DNA of 64,000 bases from Dethiosulfatarculus sandiegensis (GTDB taxonomy: Bacteria > Desulfobacterota > Desulfarculia > Desulfarculales > Desulfarculaceae): the NCBI RefSeq assembly GCF_000931935.2, contig NZ_AZAC01000083.1, positions 36,788 to 100,787 of the forward strand, in the 5' to 3' direction. How positions within the stretch are numbered: position 1 is the first letter of the stretch; each line of letters starts with the position of its first letter. The notes below the pieces were generated by a model that saw nothing but the letters and a program-made list of their open reading frames with translations, did no database searches and had not been told where the DNA came from. Positions 17,712 through 25,713 of the stretch are shown piece after piece. Made by a program: the position numbers and the translations under genes.

Positions 17712-19085
17712 ATGGGCAAGATAGTCGGAGTAAAATTTCAACGTGGCGGCAAGGTCTATGACTTTGATGCCGGCCACTTTGTATTGTCCCTGGGGGATAG
17801 GGTCATTGTGGAGACGGAGCAGGGCCTGGCCCTGGGTACGGTGGTCCGCCTGGCCGAGGCAAAACTCCCGGTGGAAGAGGAACAGGTCCGGGAGCAGGAG
17901 TCGACCGGGGAGAACCAAGTTCCCCAGGGTGATTCCAATGAGCCCGATTTTCAGGACGAGACGGACGGGGAGGCCCCTGAGACCGACCCCGCCACCGGCT
18001 TCATCCTGAAAAAAGTATACCGCCTGGCCACCGAAGCCGACCTGGCCCAGCTTGAATCCAACTCCAAGTTGGAGGAGGACGCCTACAAGTTCTGCCTGGA
18101 GCGGGTGGCGGTGCGGAAGATGGAGATGAATCTGGTCAAGGTGGAGAGCTATTTTGACCGTTCCAAGATCATCTTTTTTTTCACCGCCGACGGCAGGCTG
18201 GATTTTCGCGAGCTGGTCCGCGACCTGGTGGGAAGATTCAGAACCCGCATCGAGATGCGTCAGATAGGGGTTCGGCATGAGGCCAAACTGCTTGGGGGAT
18301 TGGGGTCCTGTGGCCGGGAGCTGTGTTGCGCCACCTTTTTAAGGGATTTTGAGCCGGTCAGCGTCAAGATGGCCAAGGAACAGAATCTTTCCTTGAATCC
18401 CACCAAGATAAGCGGGCTTTGCGGCCGTTTGATGTGCTGCCTGACCTATGAGTTTGAGGCATACAAGTCCCTGAAAAAGGGGATGCCTAAACTGGGCAAG
18501 AGGTTTACGGTCAATGAAGAGGAGAATATATCCGGCAAGGTTATCCGGCAGAACGTGCTGAAGCGTCAGGTTACGGTCATCCTGCCTGACGGCAGGGAGC
18601 TTACCGGAACCCCGGAGGATCTGGTAAAGGCCGAGGCCGATTCTTCTCCCCAACCTTACCAGCCCGGTAAACTCACCCCCCAACCGGTGGAACAGGCCGG
18701 ACCCAGAGAGGCGCCGCGCCAGGGCCCGCCCAAGTCTCAGAAGTCTGAATCCGCCAAGCCGGAAAAGGGCAGGCAGGACGAGGCCGGATCCAAGAGGGAA
18801 GGGTCAAGGCCGGAGAAAGATAAAAAATCCCGGCGGGAATCCAGGCCCAAGGGCGAGGCCAGACAAAATACCGGCGGCAAGGGGCAAGGCTCCAAAAAAC
18901 AAGCCAGACAAGGGGGGGGATCTTCCCGCAAGGCTTCCCCGGGCCGAAAACCCAAGCCCCAGACGGAACCGGCCAACAGAAGCAGGGACAAGGCCAGGGA
19001 CGTCGGTCAGGAAAAGACACAGCCCAATAAGCCCAGACCCAAGGGTAGACGCAGAAGACCAAAGAAGGGACCCAGTAACCAATGA
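17712..19085 (+). CDS. ricT: PSP1/RicT-family regulatory protein with long basic tail
   Basis: 457 residues. Residues ~1-290 match the PSP1 family (B. subtilis YaaT/RicT): VGVKFQRGGKVYDFDAG, KMEMNLVKVESYFDRSKIIFFFTADGRLDFRELVRDL, and conserved cysteines at 200, 205, 206, 237, 242 and 243 that in the family bind an iron-sulfur centre. RicT partners act in RNA processing. Residues 45-95 are an acidic insert and the final ~150 residues are an unusual Lys/Arg/Pro/Gly/Ser-rich low-complexity extension ending RRRRPKKGPSNQ. GAGAGGAAG lies 12 bases before the ATG. Its stop overlaps metG (ATGA); ricT next to metG/holB/tmk is a widespread order. Confidence 0.88.
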   Translation: MGKIVGVKFQRGGKVYDFDAGHFVLSLGDRVIVETEQGLALGTVVRLAEAKLPVEEEQVREQESTGENQVPQGDSNEPDFQDETDGEAPETDPATGFILKKVYRLATEADLAQLESNSKLEEDAYKFCLERVAVRKMEMNLVKVESYFDRSKIIFFFTADGRLDFRELVRDLVGRFRTRIEMRQIGVRHEAKLLGGLGSCGRELCCATFLRDFEPVSVKMAKEQNLSLNPTKISGLCGRLMCCLTYEFEAYKSLKKGMPKLGKRFTVNEEENISGKVIRQNVLKRQVTVILPDGRELTGTPEDLVKAEADSSPQPYQPGKLTPQPVEQAGPREAPRQGPPKSQKSESAKPEKGRQDEAGSKREGSRPEKDKKSRRESRPKGEARQNTGGKGQGSKKQARQGGGSSRKASPGRKPKPQTEPANRSRDKARDVGQEKTQPNKPRPKGRRRRPKKGPSNQ

Positions 19086-21040
19086 AAGACCCTATTTATA
19101 TAACTACACCAATATATTACGTAAATGCTGAGCCCCATCTGGGCCACGCCTACACCACCATAGTGGCGGACACCTGGGCCAGGTTTAACCGGCTGGTCGG
19201 CAACCAGGTTCGTTTTCAGACCGGAACCGATGAACACGGCGACAAGATAGCCGAGGCTGCGGAAAAGGAAAACATAAAGCCAAAGCAATTCGCCGATCGC
19301 ATCAGCGGCATGTTCCAGGCCGCCTGGCCGCCTTTGGATATCGAGTTTGACAATTTTATCCGCACCACGGATCAGAAGCACATTGAAACAGTGCAGACCA
19401 TCCTGCAAAAGGTCTATGATGCGGGTGACATCTATTTTGCCAAATACGGCGGCAACTACTGCGTGGGGTGTGAGCGCTTTTATACGGACCGGGAGCTGGT
19501 GGACGGCAAGTGCCCGGATCATCAGACCGTGCCGATCTATATCGAAGAAGAAAACTACTTCTTCCGTATGTCCAAATACCAGGATGCCTTGCGGGAGCAT
19601 ATCGAAAAAAATCCCGATTTCATCCGCCCGGCCCGCTACCGCAACGAAGTCTTGAGCTTCCTTTCGGAGCCCCTGGAGGATCTTTGCATCAGCCGTCCCA
19701 AAACCAGGCTTGAGTGGGGCATCACCCTGCCTTTTGATGACCGTTTTGTGACCTATGTGTGGTTCGACGCCCTGATCAACTACCTGACCGGACTGGACTG
19801 GCCGGACGGTGAGAATTACAAGACCATGTGGCGGGGCACTCAGCATCTGATTGCCAAGGACATTTTAAAGCCCCATGGCATTTACTGGCCCACCATGCTC
19901 ATGGCCGCAGGCATTCCCCTTTATAAAAACCTGAATGTACATGGTTACTGGAACGTGGATTCCAGCAAGATGAGCAAGTCCTTGGGCAACGTTATCAAGC
20001 CCCTGGATCTGGCCCAGGTGTACGGTGTGGACGCCTTTCGTTATTTCCTGATGAGGGAGATGAACTACGGACTGGACGCCAACTTCAGCGAAGGGCTTAT
20101 GGTTGACCGCTACAACGCGGATCTGGCTAATGACCTGGGCAACCTGACCAGCCGGGTGCTGAACATGATGTCCCGTTATGAAAAGGGCGTTGTTCCCGAG
20201 GCTCCAGCCGGAGGCGGCCAGGAAGGCGGGCGCATTGAGAAGCTCATCACTGAGACCGCCAGGGTCTATGCCGAGGAGATGAAAACCCTGGGCTTCCACA
20301 AGGCGCTTTCCGAGGTTTGGTCCCTGGTCAAGGAGGCCAACCGCTATGTGGTGCAGAGTGAGCCCTGGGAGCTGGCCAAAGATCCGGCCAACCAGGCCAG
20401 GCTGGACGAGGTGCTTTACAACCTGGTGCAGATTTTGGGTGCGGTTACGGTGATGATCTGGCCTGTTATGCCCTCCACCTCGGAGAAGCTCAGCGAGATT
20501 CTGGGTATGGATCCACCGGGGTCCGGCCTTTTGACCAAGCCTGAAGACCTGCTTGGCCTGGTGCCCCAAGGAGCCCAGACCACCAAGCCCAAGGCCCTCT
20601 TCCCCAGGGTGGATACAGCCAAGGTAAAGGCCAAGGCGGCCAAGGCGGCGGCTAAGACCCAGGAAAAGAAACCGGCCAAGCCCAAAAAGAAAAAAGCCCC
20701 GCAAGGCCCGGCTCCCGAGGTCACCATAGATGAGTTCGCCCGCCTGGACCTCAAGTTGGGCAAGGTGCTTGAGGCTGAGAATATCAAAGGCGCGGACCGC
20801 ATCCTGAAGCTTCAAATAGACTTGGGCGAGGAGACGCCCCGCCAGGTGGTGGCCGGAATCGCCCTGCATTACAAGCCCGAAGACCTGGTGGGCAAGCAGG
20901 TGGTGGTTGTGGCCAACCTGAAGCCGGTCACCTTAAAGGGGATCGAGAGCAGGGGCATGGTGCTCACTGCGGTTGGCGACGACACGGTAAGGGTGGTCGC
21001 ACCGGATCTTGAGTTCACCCCCGGCTCCACAGTGCGTTAG
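19082..21040 (+). CDS. metG: Methionyl-tRNA synthetase with C-terminal tRNA-binding domain
   Basis: 652 residues. It charges tRNA-Met. HLGH at residues 19-22 is the HIGH motif, KMSKS begins at Lys296, and a zinc-type knuckle (CVGCERFYTD ... GKCPDH) is in the connective peptide. After the anticodon-binding helices comes a Lys/Ala-rich linker at ~510-550 and a Trbp111/EMAP-like OB domain (FARLDLKLGKVLEAENIKGA ... ESRGMVLTAV) that mediates dimerisation and tRNA binding. Its start overlaps the ricT stop by four bases. Confidence 0.97.
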   Translation: MKDPIYITTPIYYVNAEPHLGHAYTTIVADTWARFNRLVGNQVRFQTGTDEHGDKIAEAAEKENIKPKQFADRISGMFQAAWPPLDIEFDNFIRTTDQKHIETVQTILQKVYDAGDIYFAKYGGNYCVGCERFYTDRELVDGKCPDHQTVPIYIEEENYFFRMSKYQDALREHIEKNPDFIRPARYRNEVLSFLSEPLEDLCISRPKTRLEWGITLPFDDRFVTYVWFDALINYLTGLDWPDGENYKTMWRGTQHLIAKDILKPHGIYWPTMLMAAGIPLYKNLNVHGYWNVDSSKMSKSLGNVIKPLDLAQVYGVDAFRYFLMREMNYGLDANFSEGLMVDRYNADLANDLGNLTSRVLNMMSRYEKGVVPEAPAGGGQEGGRIEKLITETARVYAEEMKTLGFHKALSEVWSLVKEANRYVVQSEPWELAKDPANQARLDEVLYNLVQILGAVTVMIWPVMPSTSEKLSEILGMDPPGSGLLTKPEDLLGLVPQGAQTTKPKALFPRVDTAKVKAKAAKAAAKTQEKKPAKPKKKKAPQGPAPEVTIDEFARLDLKLGKVLEAENIKGADRILKLQIDLGEETPRQVVAGIALHYKPEDLVGKQVVVVANLKPVTLKGIESRGMVLTAVGDDTVRVVAPDLEFTPGSTVR

Positions 21041-21045
21041 TTTTT

Positions 21046-21071
21046 CGGGGAGCCCCTTTGGGGGCTCCCCG
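21046..21071 (+). terminator. Terminator of the ricT-metG operon
   Basis: Perfect 11-base arms CGGGGAGCCCC/GGGGCTCCCCG with a TTTG tetraloop, five bases after the metG stop, then a T-rich GTTATTTTAT. Confidence 0.88.
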
Positions 21072-21145
21072 GTTATTTTATCTGTTTGCCCTTCAGCCAG
21101 ATCTGCTCGGAAATTTCCCCCCATTCGCCGGAAGTGTTTTTTCAG

Positions 21146-21189
21146 TTGACGGTTATTGCTTATTTGGTTATGTTGCCAAATAAGCAATA
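21146..21189 (+). promoter_or_regulatory. ArsR-type operator overlapping a promoter
   Basis: A perfect 14-base inverted repeat (TATTGCTTATTTGG at 21154-21167 and its complement at 21176-21189, eight-base spacer) lies over a good promoter: TTGACG at 21146-21151, 17 bases, TATGTT at 21169-21174. The -10 box is inside the spacer. Binding of the ArsR dimer encoded ten bases downstream would block RNA polymerase, so autorepression relieved by a ligand is the natural reading. Confidence 0.8.
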
Positions 21190-21198
21190 TGGAGTAAC

Positions 21199-21519
21199 AT
21201 GGATTTACAAACAAAGAAAAAAATGGATGCCCGGGCCCGCATTTTAAAGGCCCTGGCTCATCCCACCCGGCTTTTCATGGTGGATGAACTTTCTCGCGGC
21301 CCGCGTTGCGTGGCGGAGTTAACTCAGATGGTGCAAGCGGATATATCTACTGTATCAAAGCACTTATCTGTACTTAAGAACGCCGGTGTCCTGCGTGGCA
21401 CCAAAAAAGGGACCCAAGTCTACTATGACCTGGCCACCCCTTGTGTGATGGATTTTTTCAGTTGCCTGGAAAATATCCTGGAGGCCAATGTGCAGGCCCA
21501 GATCGATGGCTTGGGCTAG
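21199..21519 (+). CDS. ArsR/SmtB-family transcriptional repressor
   Basis: 106 residues. Winged-helix repressor: ILKALAHPTRLFMVDELSRGPRCVAEL, recognition helix DISTVSKHLSVLKNAGVL, wing RGTKKGTQVYYDL. A single Cys in RCVAEL replaces the CVC pair of arsenite-type ArsR, and two further Cys (PCVMDFFSC) are near the C-terminus; these could sense a thiophilic metalloid, metal or redox state. GGAG precedes the ATG. It heads a set with a permease and a small thioredoxin, an arrangement found with DUF318/ArsP-like permeases. Confidence 0.9.
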   Translation: MDLQTKKKMDARARILKALAHPTRLFMVDELSRGPRCVAELTQMVQADISTVSKHLSVLKNAGVLRGTKKGTQVYYDLATPCVMDFFSCLENILEANVQAQIDGLG

Positions 21520-21597
21520 GATGCGGCCCGGGTTTATGTATTTTTTTATTCAGATATTTGCCTTTTTGCCCAAATTTTCTATATTAGAATTTGAGAA

Positions 21598-22775
21598 ATG
21601 AGTTCAAGAAACAAGGTGATTATCCTGGCCCTGGCTTTCTTAGGGGCCTATTTCATTCCCTGGGACAATCCCACGATCAGGCGCTCAGGCCTGGAAGCCT
21701 TTATGATGCTGCAGGAATACGCCAGGCAGCATGTGCTTACCTGTCTGATCCCCGCCTTTTTCATAGCAGGAGCCATAGGCACCTTTATCAGCCAGGCTTC
21801 GGTGCTGAAGTATTTCGGGGCCAAGGCCAAAAAGATACTTTCCTATTTCGTGGCATCGGTCTCCGGGTCTGTGCTGGCGGTTTGTTCCTGCACGGTGTTG
21901 CCCCTTTTCGCGGGCATCTATGCCAGGGGGGCCGGAATCGGCCCGGCTACTGCCTTTTTATATTCCGGACCAGCCGTGAATGTGCTGGCCATTGTGCTCA
22001 CCGCCCGGGTTCTGGGCTGGGAATTGGGCCTGGCCAGGGCTGTGGGAGCGGTTTTCTTTGCCATAGTCACAGGACTTTTAATGGCCTTTATTTTCCGCAA
22101 GGACGATGCCGCCAGGGCCACAGGCGCCATGCATTTTCCCGATCAGGACGACACGACACCGGCCGCACGCTTTTGCAAGACGGCCTGTTTTTACTTAACC
22201 TGGTTTTGATCCTGGTTTTTGCCGCCTTTGCCAAACCAGCCGAGGGGAGCACCGGGTTCTGGCCTTTTGTGTACAGCTATAAATGGTGGATAACCGGCGG
22301 CTTGCTCCTGGCTTTAGGCTGGGTGCTGAAAAGATGGTTTAAGAAAGATGAACGCCTGGCCTGGTTGGAGTCTTCCTGGGGCTTTATGCTGCAAATCTTC
22401 CCCCTTTTGGGCATAGGTGTATTGGCCGCTGGTTTTCTCCTGGGGCGTCCCGGACATCCGGCCCTTATTCCCCAGGAATATGTGGAATGGTTTTTGGGGG
22501 GCAATTCCCTGGGAGCCAACCTGTTTGCCTCGGTTGCCGGAGCCCTGATGTATTTTGCCACCCTGACTGAGATTCCCATATTGCAGGGTCTCTTGGGGGC
22601 AGGCATGGGACAGGGTCCCGCCCTGGCCCTGCTCCTGGCCGGGCCTGCCCTTTCCCTACCCAATTTGTTGGTCATAGGCGGGGTGATGGGCTGGGAAAAG
22701 ACTTTCACTTTTGCCGGAATAATAGTTGCTCTCTCCACCCTGGCCGGAATGCTTTTCGGCTGGCTGGCCGTATAG
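21598..22775 (+). pseudogene. DUF318/ArsP-like permease, reading frame interrupted by a single-base frameshift
   Basis: Residues from 21598 read well to about 22160 (MSSRNKVIILALAFLGAYF ... CSCTVLPLFAG ... FLYSGPAVNVLAIV), then the frame would end at a TGA at 22207-22209. The remaining permease half (LLQDGLFLLNLVLILVFAAF ... GLLGAGMGQGPALALLLAGPALSLPNLLVIGG) continues in the frame one base back until 22775. One missing base near 22160-22166, in a GGCCGC context, explains everything: DDTTPARTLLQDGL would be restored. Joined, it is a ~390-residue protein with about nine membrane helices and the CSCT motif of permeases linked to arsenic or metal efflux. It is either a real inactivating mutation or a sequencing error. 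No strong ribosome site is seen. Confidence 0.8.
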
Positions 22776-22790
22776 TAAAGGAGTTTTGTA

Positions 22791-23021
22791 ATGGAAATAA
22801 AAGTTTTGGGACCTGGTTGTAAAAAATGCGCCGCGACCTATGAAGCGGTTAAGGAAGCTGTTTCAGAGGCCGGTATTGAGGCTGATATTGAAAAGGTGGA
22901 AGGCATGCTGGATATCGCCTCTTACGGTGTCATGGGCACACCTGCGGTGGTGGTGGACAATGAAGTGAAATTGGTGGGAAAGGTGCCGAGTAAGCAGGAT
23001 ATTCTGGATATGCTGAGTTGA
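22791..23021 (+). CDS. Small thioredoxin-like redox-active disulfide protein
   Basis: 76 residues of the short thioredoxin/glutaredoxin-like family (MTH895/TM0996 type). The active site is GPGCKKC (Cys10, Cys13) and the cis-Pro is in VMGTPAVVV. AAGGAG lies well placed before the ATG, 15 bases after the permease end. With the ArsR regulator and permease it probably handles thiol chemistry of the exported compound. Confidence 0.9.
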   Translation: MEIKVLGPGCKKCAATYEAVKEAVSEAGIEADIEKVEGMLDIASYGVMGTPAVVVDNEVKLVGKVPSKQDILDMLS

Positions 23022-23123
23022 GCCGGGGTCAAGCTTCTCGCTTATTCTCTGGTATGCTATAAAAATGGCATCTTTGCCTGCTCGTTTAGGTGGGCGTTAT
23101 GTGAAAACGCGCCAGGGAGTTGG

Positions 23124-23897
23124 ATGCCTCATATGAAAACACGTTTTTTAAACCGTTTATCCAAAGAAAACCGTGCGCCCGGTATTTTCCATGGCCCCGG
23201 ATTTTTTGCGTGCGTCTTTTTCTCTCTGTTTGCCCTTGTGTTGGTTCTGGGTCGGCCTGATTGCCTGGCCGCGCCCAGAGCCGTGATTCAGGAGGCAAAC
23301 CTGGCCTTGCCCGGCCCCATTTACACCGGGCAAAAGGCAAGCGGCAAGTTCGTTATCTTCAATAAAGGGGATCAGGACCTGGAGATCAAACAGGTCTCCC
23401 CCGGCTGAGGCTGCACGGCAACCAGCTTTGATAAGCTGATCCCCCCCGGCGGGCGGGGAAAGATAGTACTTGAGCTGAACAGCGCCGGATATGCCGGTTT
23501 TCTGCGCAAATACGCAAGGGTCAAGACCAATGACCCCGAGCACAAGACTCTGCATATAACCATGGAGGCCGATATCCAGCCGATCTTCAAGGCGGATCCC
23601 ACTGATTATTTCTTTTTGCTTACCAGCCGGGGCAAGCCGGTGAAGGAAAGCATGGTTTTGAAAAGCGCCCTGGGCCACCCGGTGATCATAACAGGCATGG
23701 AGCATGACTTTGGCCTTGAGCCCCAGGTGCAGGTGAAACTGGACAAACAAAAAGCGGGGTACCTGCTTACCGTTTCAACCCCGGCCGGTCAGGAGGTGAC
23801 TATCTACGGCTCCATTCGCCTGAAGCTTAAAAACGCGCCGGTGGCTGAGTATCTGGTGCGGGCCGATGTGATTGTGGAAGAGGCTGAAGACGATTAG
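23124..23897 (+). CDS. DUF1573-family exported protein with in-frame TGA, candidate selenoprotein
   Basis: 257 residues if TGA at 23406-23408 is read through. Before it: a basic N-terminus, a long hydrophobic signal (FFACVFFSLFALVLVLG) and the start of a DUF1573 Ig-like domain (FVIFNKGDQDLEIKQV). After it, in the same frame: GCTATSFDKLIPPGGRGKI, then NSAGYAGFLRKYARVKTND, the rest of the domain, and a second beta-rich part ending at TAG. The family motif here is Cys-Gly-Cys-Thr; TGA replaces the first Cys, giving U-G-C-T. A CAGCTT-TGAT-AAGCTG hairpin follows at 23423-23438. Selenocysteine insertion is the simplest explanation; a TGC-to-TGA mutation or sequence error is the alternative. Either ATG 23124 or ATG 23133 may start it; AGGGAG is upstream. 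The role of DUF1573 proteins is unknown. Confidence 0.75.
23409..23440 (+). promoter_or_regulatory. Candidate bacterial SECIS hairpin
   Basis: Six-base stem CAGCTT/AAGCTG with apical loop TGAT, the loop beginning 20 bases after the TGA. Bacterial SECIS elements lie directly downstream of the UGA, with a short upper stem and a G among the first loop bases; this one fits. The stem is short, so confidence is moderate. Confidence 0.5.
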
Positions 23898-23903
23898 CCG
23901 CTG

Positions 23904-24689
23904 CTATTTGGTTTTGTGCATAAAGGCCGCAAGCCTTTTGGCAAATTCCGGCGAGTCGGCCAGCTTGAGAACCGCGTTTTTTTCAGCCTCTACATGGTCG
24001 CTCAGGCCTTTTCTGGTGTTTTGATTCAAGAGTTTTTTGGTGGCGGCCAGGGTTTTTTGAGGCCTGTGAGCCAGGTTATCTGCCAGGATAAGAGCCTCTT
24101 CCACTGCTTGCCCCGGTGAACTAACCTTGTTTACCAGACCCAGGTCCAGGGCCTCTTGAGGTGACAGCCCGCGGTTCAGCATCAGAAGCTCTGAGGCCTT
24201 TTTAAGCCCGGTCAACCTGGGCAAATGCCAGGTCACCCCGGCTGCGGCAACCAGGCCTACACCTATAAAGCCCGGTTTAATTCTGGCTAGAGGGTCCAGC
24301 AATACAAAATCGCTGGCCAGGATCCAGGCCAGGCCGGCACCCGAGGCAACTCCGGTTACCGCCGAGATAACTGGTTTTTCAAGGTTGCAAATGGCCTTAA
24401 GCACCTGGTGAACCCAGACGGTGTAGGCATCAAATACAGGGCTTGCCCCCTGGCCCGGATTTTTTGCCAAATGCCTTTCGGCGTTTTTCAGGTTGCCGCC
24501 CGCGCTGAATATTCCGCCCGCGCCGGTCAAGACCACTGCCTTTACCCCCTGGTCCTGGCCGAGTTTTTCCAAGGCGTTTAAAAGGGCTGGTCCCATCTGT
24601 TCGTCCATGGCATTTAATGTATGGGGATTATTCATAATCACCAAGGCCGTGGCCTTTTGCCTTTTTGTTGTGACAAACTGATCTGGCAA
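23904..24689 (-). CDS. Enoyl-CoA hydratase/isomerase family protein
   Basis: 261 residues of the crotonase fold. Oxyanion-hole segments are GGIFSAGGNLK and GVASGAGLAWILASDFVLL; LPRLTGLKKASELLMLNRGLSPQEALDLGLVNKV is the usual C-terminal part. The residue after the second oxyanion Gly region is not an obvious catalytic Glu, so the exact reaction (hydration, isomerisation or other) is open. I chose a TTG start at 24689: AAGGAG stands nine bases before it, while a farther upstream ATG has no site. The gene converges on the DUF1573 gene with only six bases between stops. Confidence 0.85.
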   Translation of the reverse strand: MPDQFVTTKRQKATALVIMNNPHTLNAMDEQMGPALLNALEKLGQDQGVKAVVLTGAGGIFSAGGNLKNAERHLAKNPGQGASPVFDAYTVWVHQVLKAICNLEKPVISAVTGVASGAGLAWILASDFVLLDPLARIKPGFIGVGLVAAAGVTWHLPRLTGLKKASELLMLNRGLSPQEALDLGLVNKVSSPGQAVEEALILADNLAHRPQKTLAATKKLLNQNTRKGLSDHVEAEKNAVLKLADSPEFAKRLAAFMHKTK

Positions 24690-24849
24690 GGCGAAAAACT
24701 CCTTAAGCAGGTATGGACCAGGTCTCCCCAAAGTTTGACACGCAGTGTTGCAACAGGTACTCTCTCGGTTTTGCGGACCGGCCTTAAATTATATGGTTCT
24801 CTCCGCGTTAATCCGGGCATCTTGTTTTTTGCCCAAAGGCGTATCGAGC

Positions 24850-25176
24850 ATGGATCCCAGTATTATCACCGAAGTCGGCGAACTTTTAAATGCCGAGATT
24901 CCACCAAGCCGCAACCGGGATTTTCAGCGATTCCAGAGCACCAGGGGGCGTCAGGTTTTAAGGCTGTACCGACTTTACCATAAATTGGCCCTCAGCTTAA
25001 AAGATGCCGAGAAGCGGCCTGAGGTGAAGGTGAGGTTGGCGGCCTGTGAAGATGACTTTTTGGTGGAGGTAAAGGACCCCTTGCAGGAGAGCGTACGCTC
25101 CTGCCGGATTCCTTGGGAACTGAGCGGTTTTTTCAAAGATCACTTGCAAAAATTGGGTATTAAGCTGAAAAGATAG
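24850..25176 (+). CDS. Hypothetical protein upstream of a NUDIX gene
   Basis: 108 residues, starting MDPSIITEVGELL. I recognise no family. It looks soluble and mixed alpha/beta, with a basic middle (RGRQVLRLYRLYHKLAL) and an acidic C-terminal half. AAAGGCG precedes the ATG. The frame stays open upstream into a hydrophobic stretch that has no ribosome site. The NUDIX gene follows nine bases later, so the two are probably cotranscribed. Confidence 0.6.
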   Translation: MDPSIITEVGELLNAEIPPSRNRDFQRFQSTRGRQVLRLYRLYHKLALSLKDAEKRPEVKVRLAACEDDFLVEVKDPLQESVRSCRIPWELSGFFKDHLQKLGIKLKR

Positions 25177-25185
25177 AGGTTATTT

Positions 25186-25710
25186 ATGTGCATGGCCCAG
25201 GACCCCAATGAACTCCTGCCGATCGTGAATGCAGATGATGAGGTGATAGGCCTTAAAAAAAGATGCGATATCCACAGCCAGGGGCTTTTACACCGGGCTG
25301 TCTCCATTTTGCTGGTTAATACCAAAGGCGAGATTTATCTGCAACAGAGGTCCAGGTTAAAGGACTCATATCCCCTTAAGTGGACCACCTCTGCCAGCGG
25401 GCATGTGGACCCGGGTGAAAGCTATCTCCAGGCTGCCGAGCGTGAGTTGCAGGAAGAGCTGAGCCTGCAGGCAGAGCTTGATTTTTTAGGCAAGATCCCG
25501 GCTTCGGTTCACACAGACTATGAGTTTATGGAGATATATCTTACAGTAACCGATCAGATTCCCACTCCGGACCCAATAGAGATAGAGCAGGGCTGCTTTT
25601 TCAGCCTGGAGGGAGCCTGGAAACTGGCCCTGGACCAGACGACCCGCTCCCCTTCCCTGGAAAGGGCCTTGACCCTTTACGAGGAGAGGCTTCAAAACCA
25701 AAGCGCCTGA
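25186..25710 (+). CDS. NUDIX hydrolase, isopentenyl-diphosphate-isomerase-like subgroup
   Basis: 174 residues. The NUDIX box is GHVDPGESYLQAAERELQEEL (residues 72-92) with the metal-binding REL-QEE core. The opening (LPIVNADDEVIGLKKRCDIHSQGLLHRAVSILLVN) is typical of IDI-like and YfcD-like proteins. Substrate unknown; dinucleotide, nucleotide or prenyl diphosphates are all possible. AGAGG lies six bases before the ATG. Confidence 0.88.
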   Translation: MCMAQDPNELLPIVNADDEVIGLKKRCDIHSQGLLHRAVSILLVNTKGEIYLQQRSRLKDSYPLKWTTSASGHVDPGESYLQAAERELQEELSLQAELDFLGKIPASVHTDYEFMEIYLTVTDQIPTPDPIEIEQGCFFSLEGAWKLALDQTTRSPSLERALTLYEERLQNQSA

Positions 25711-25713
25711 GGC

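Noticed and set aside
19007..20869. Long open frames on the minus strand across metG
   Set aside because: Shadow frames produced by GC-rich codon bias; metG occupies the region on the plus strand.
23562..23897. Separate gene starting at the ATG 23562
   Set aside because: It is the 3' part of the DUF1573 gene; the domain continues across the TGA without a break, and there is no ribosome site before this ATG.
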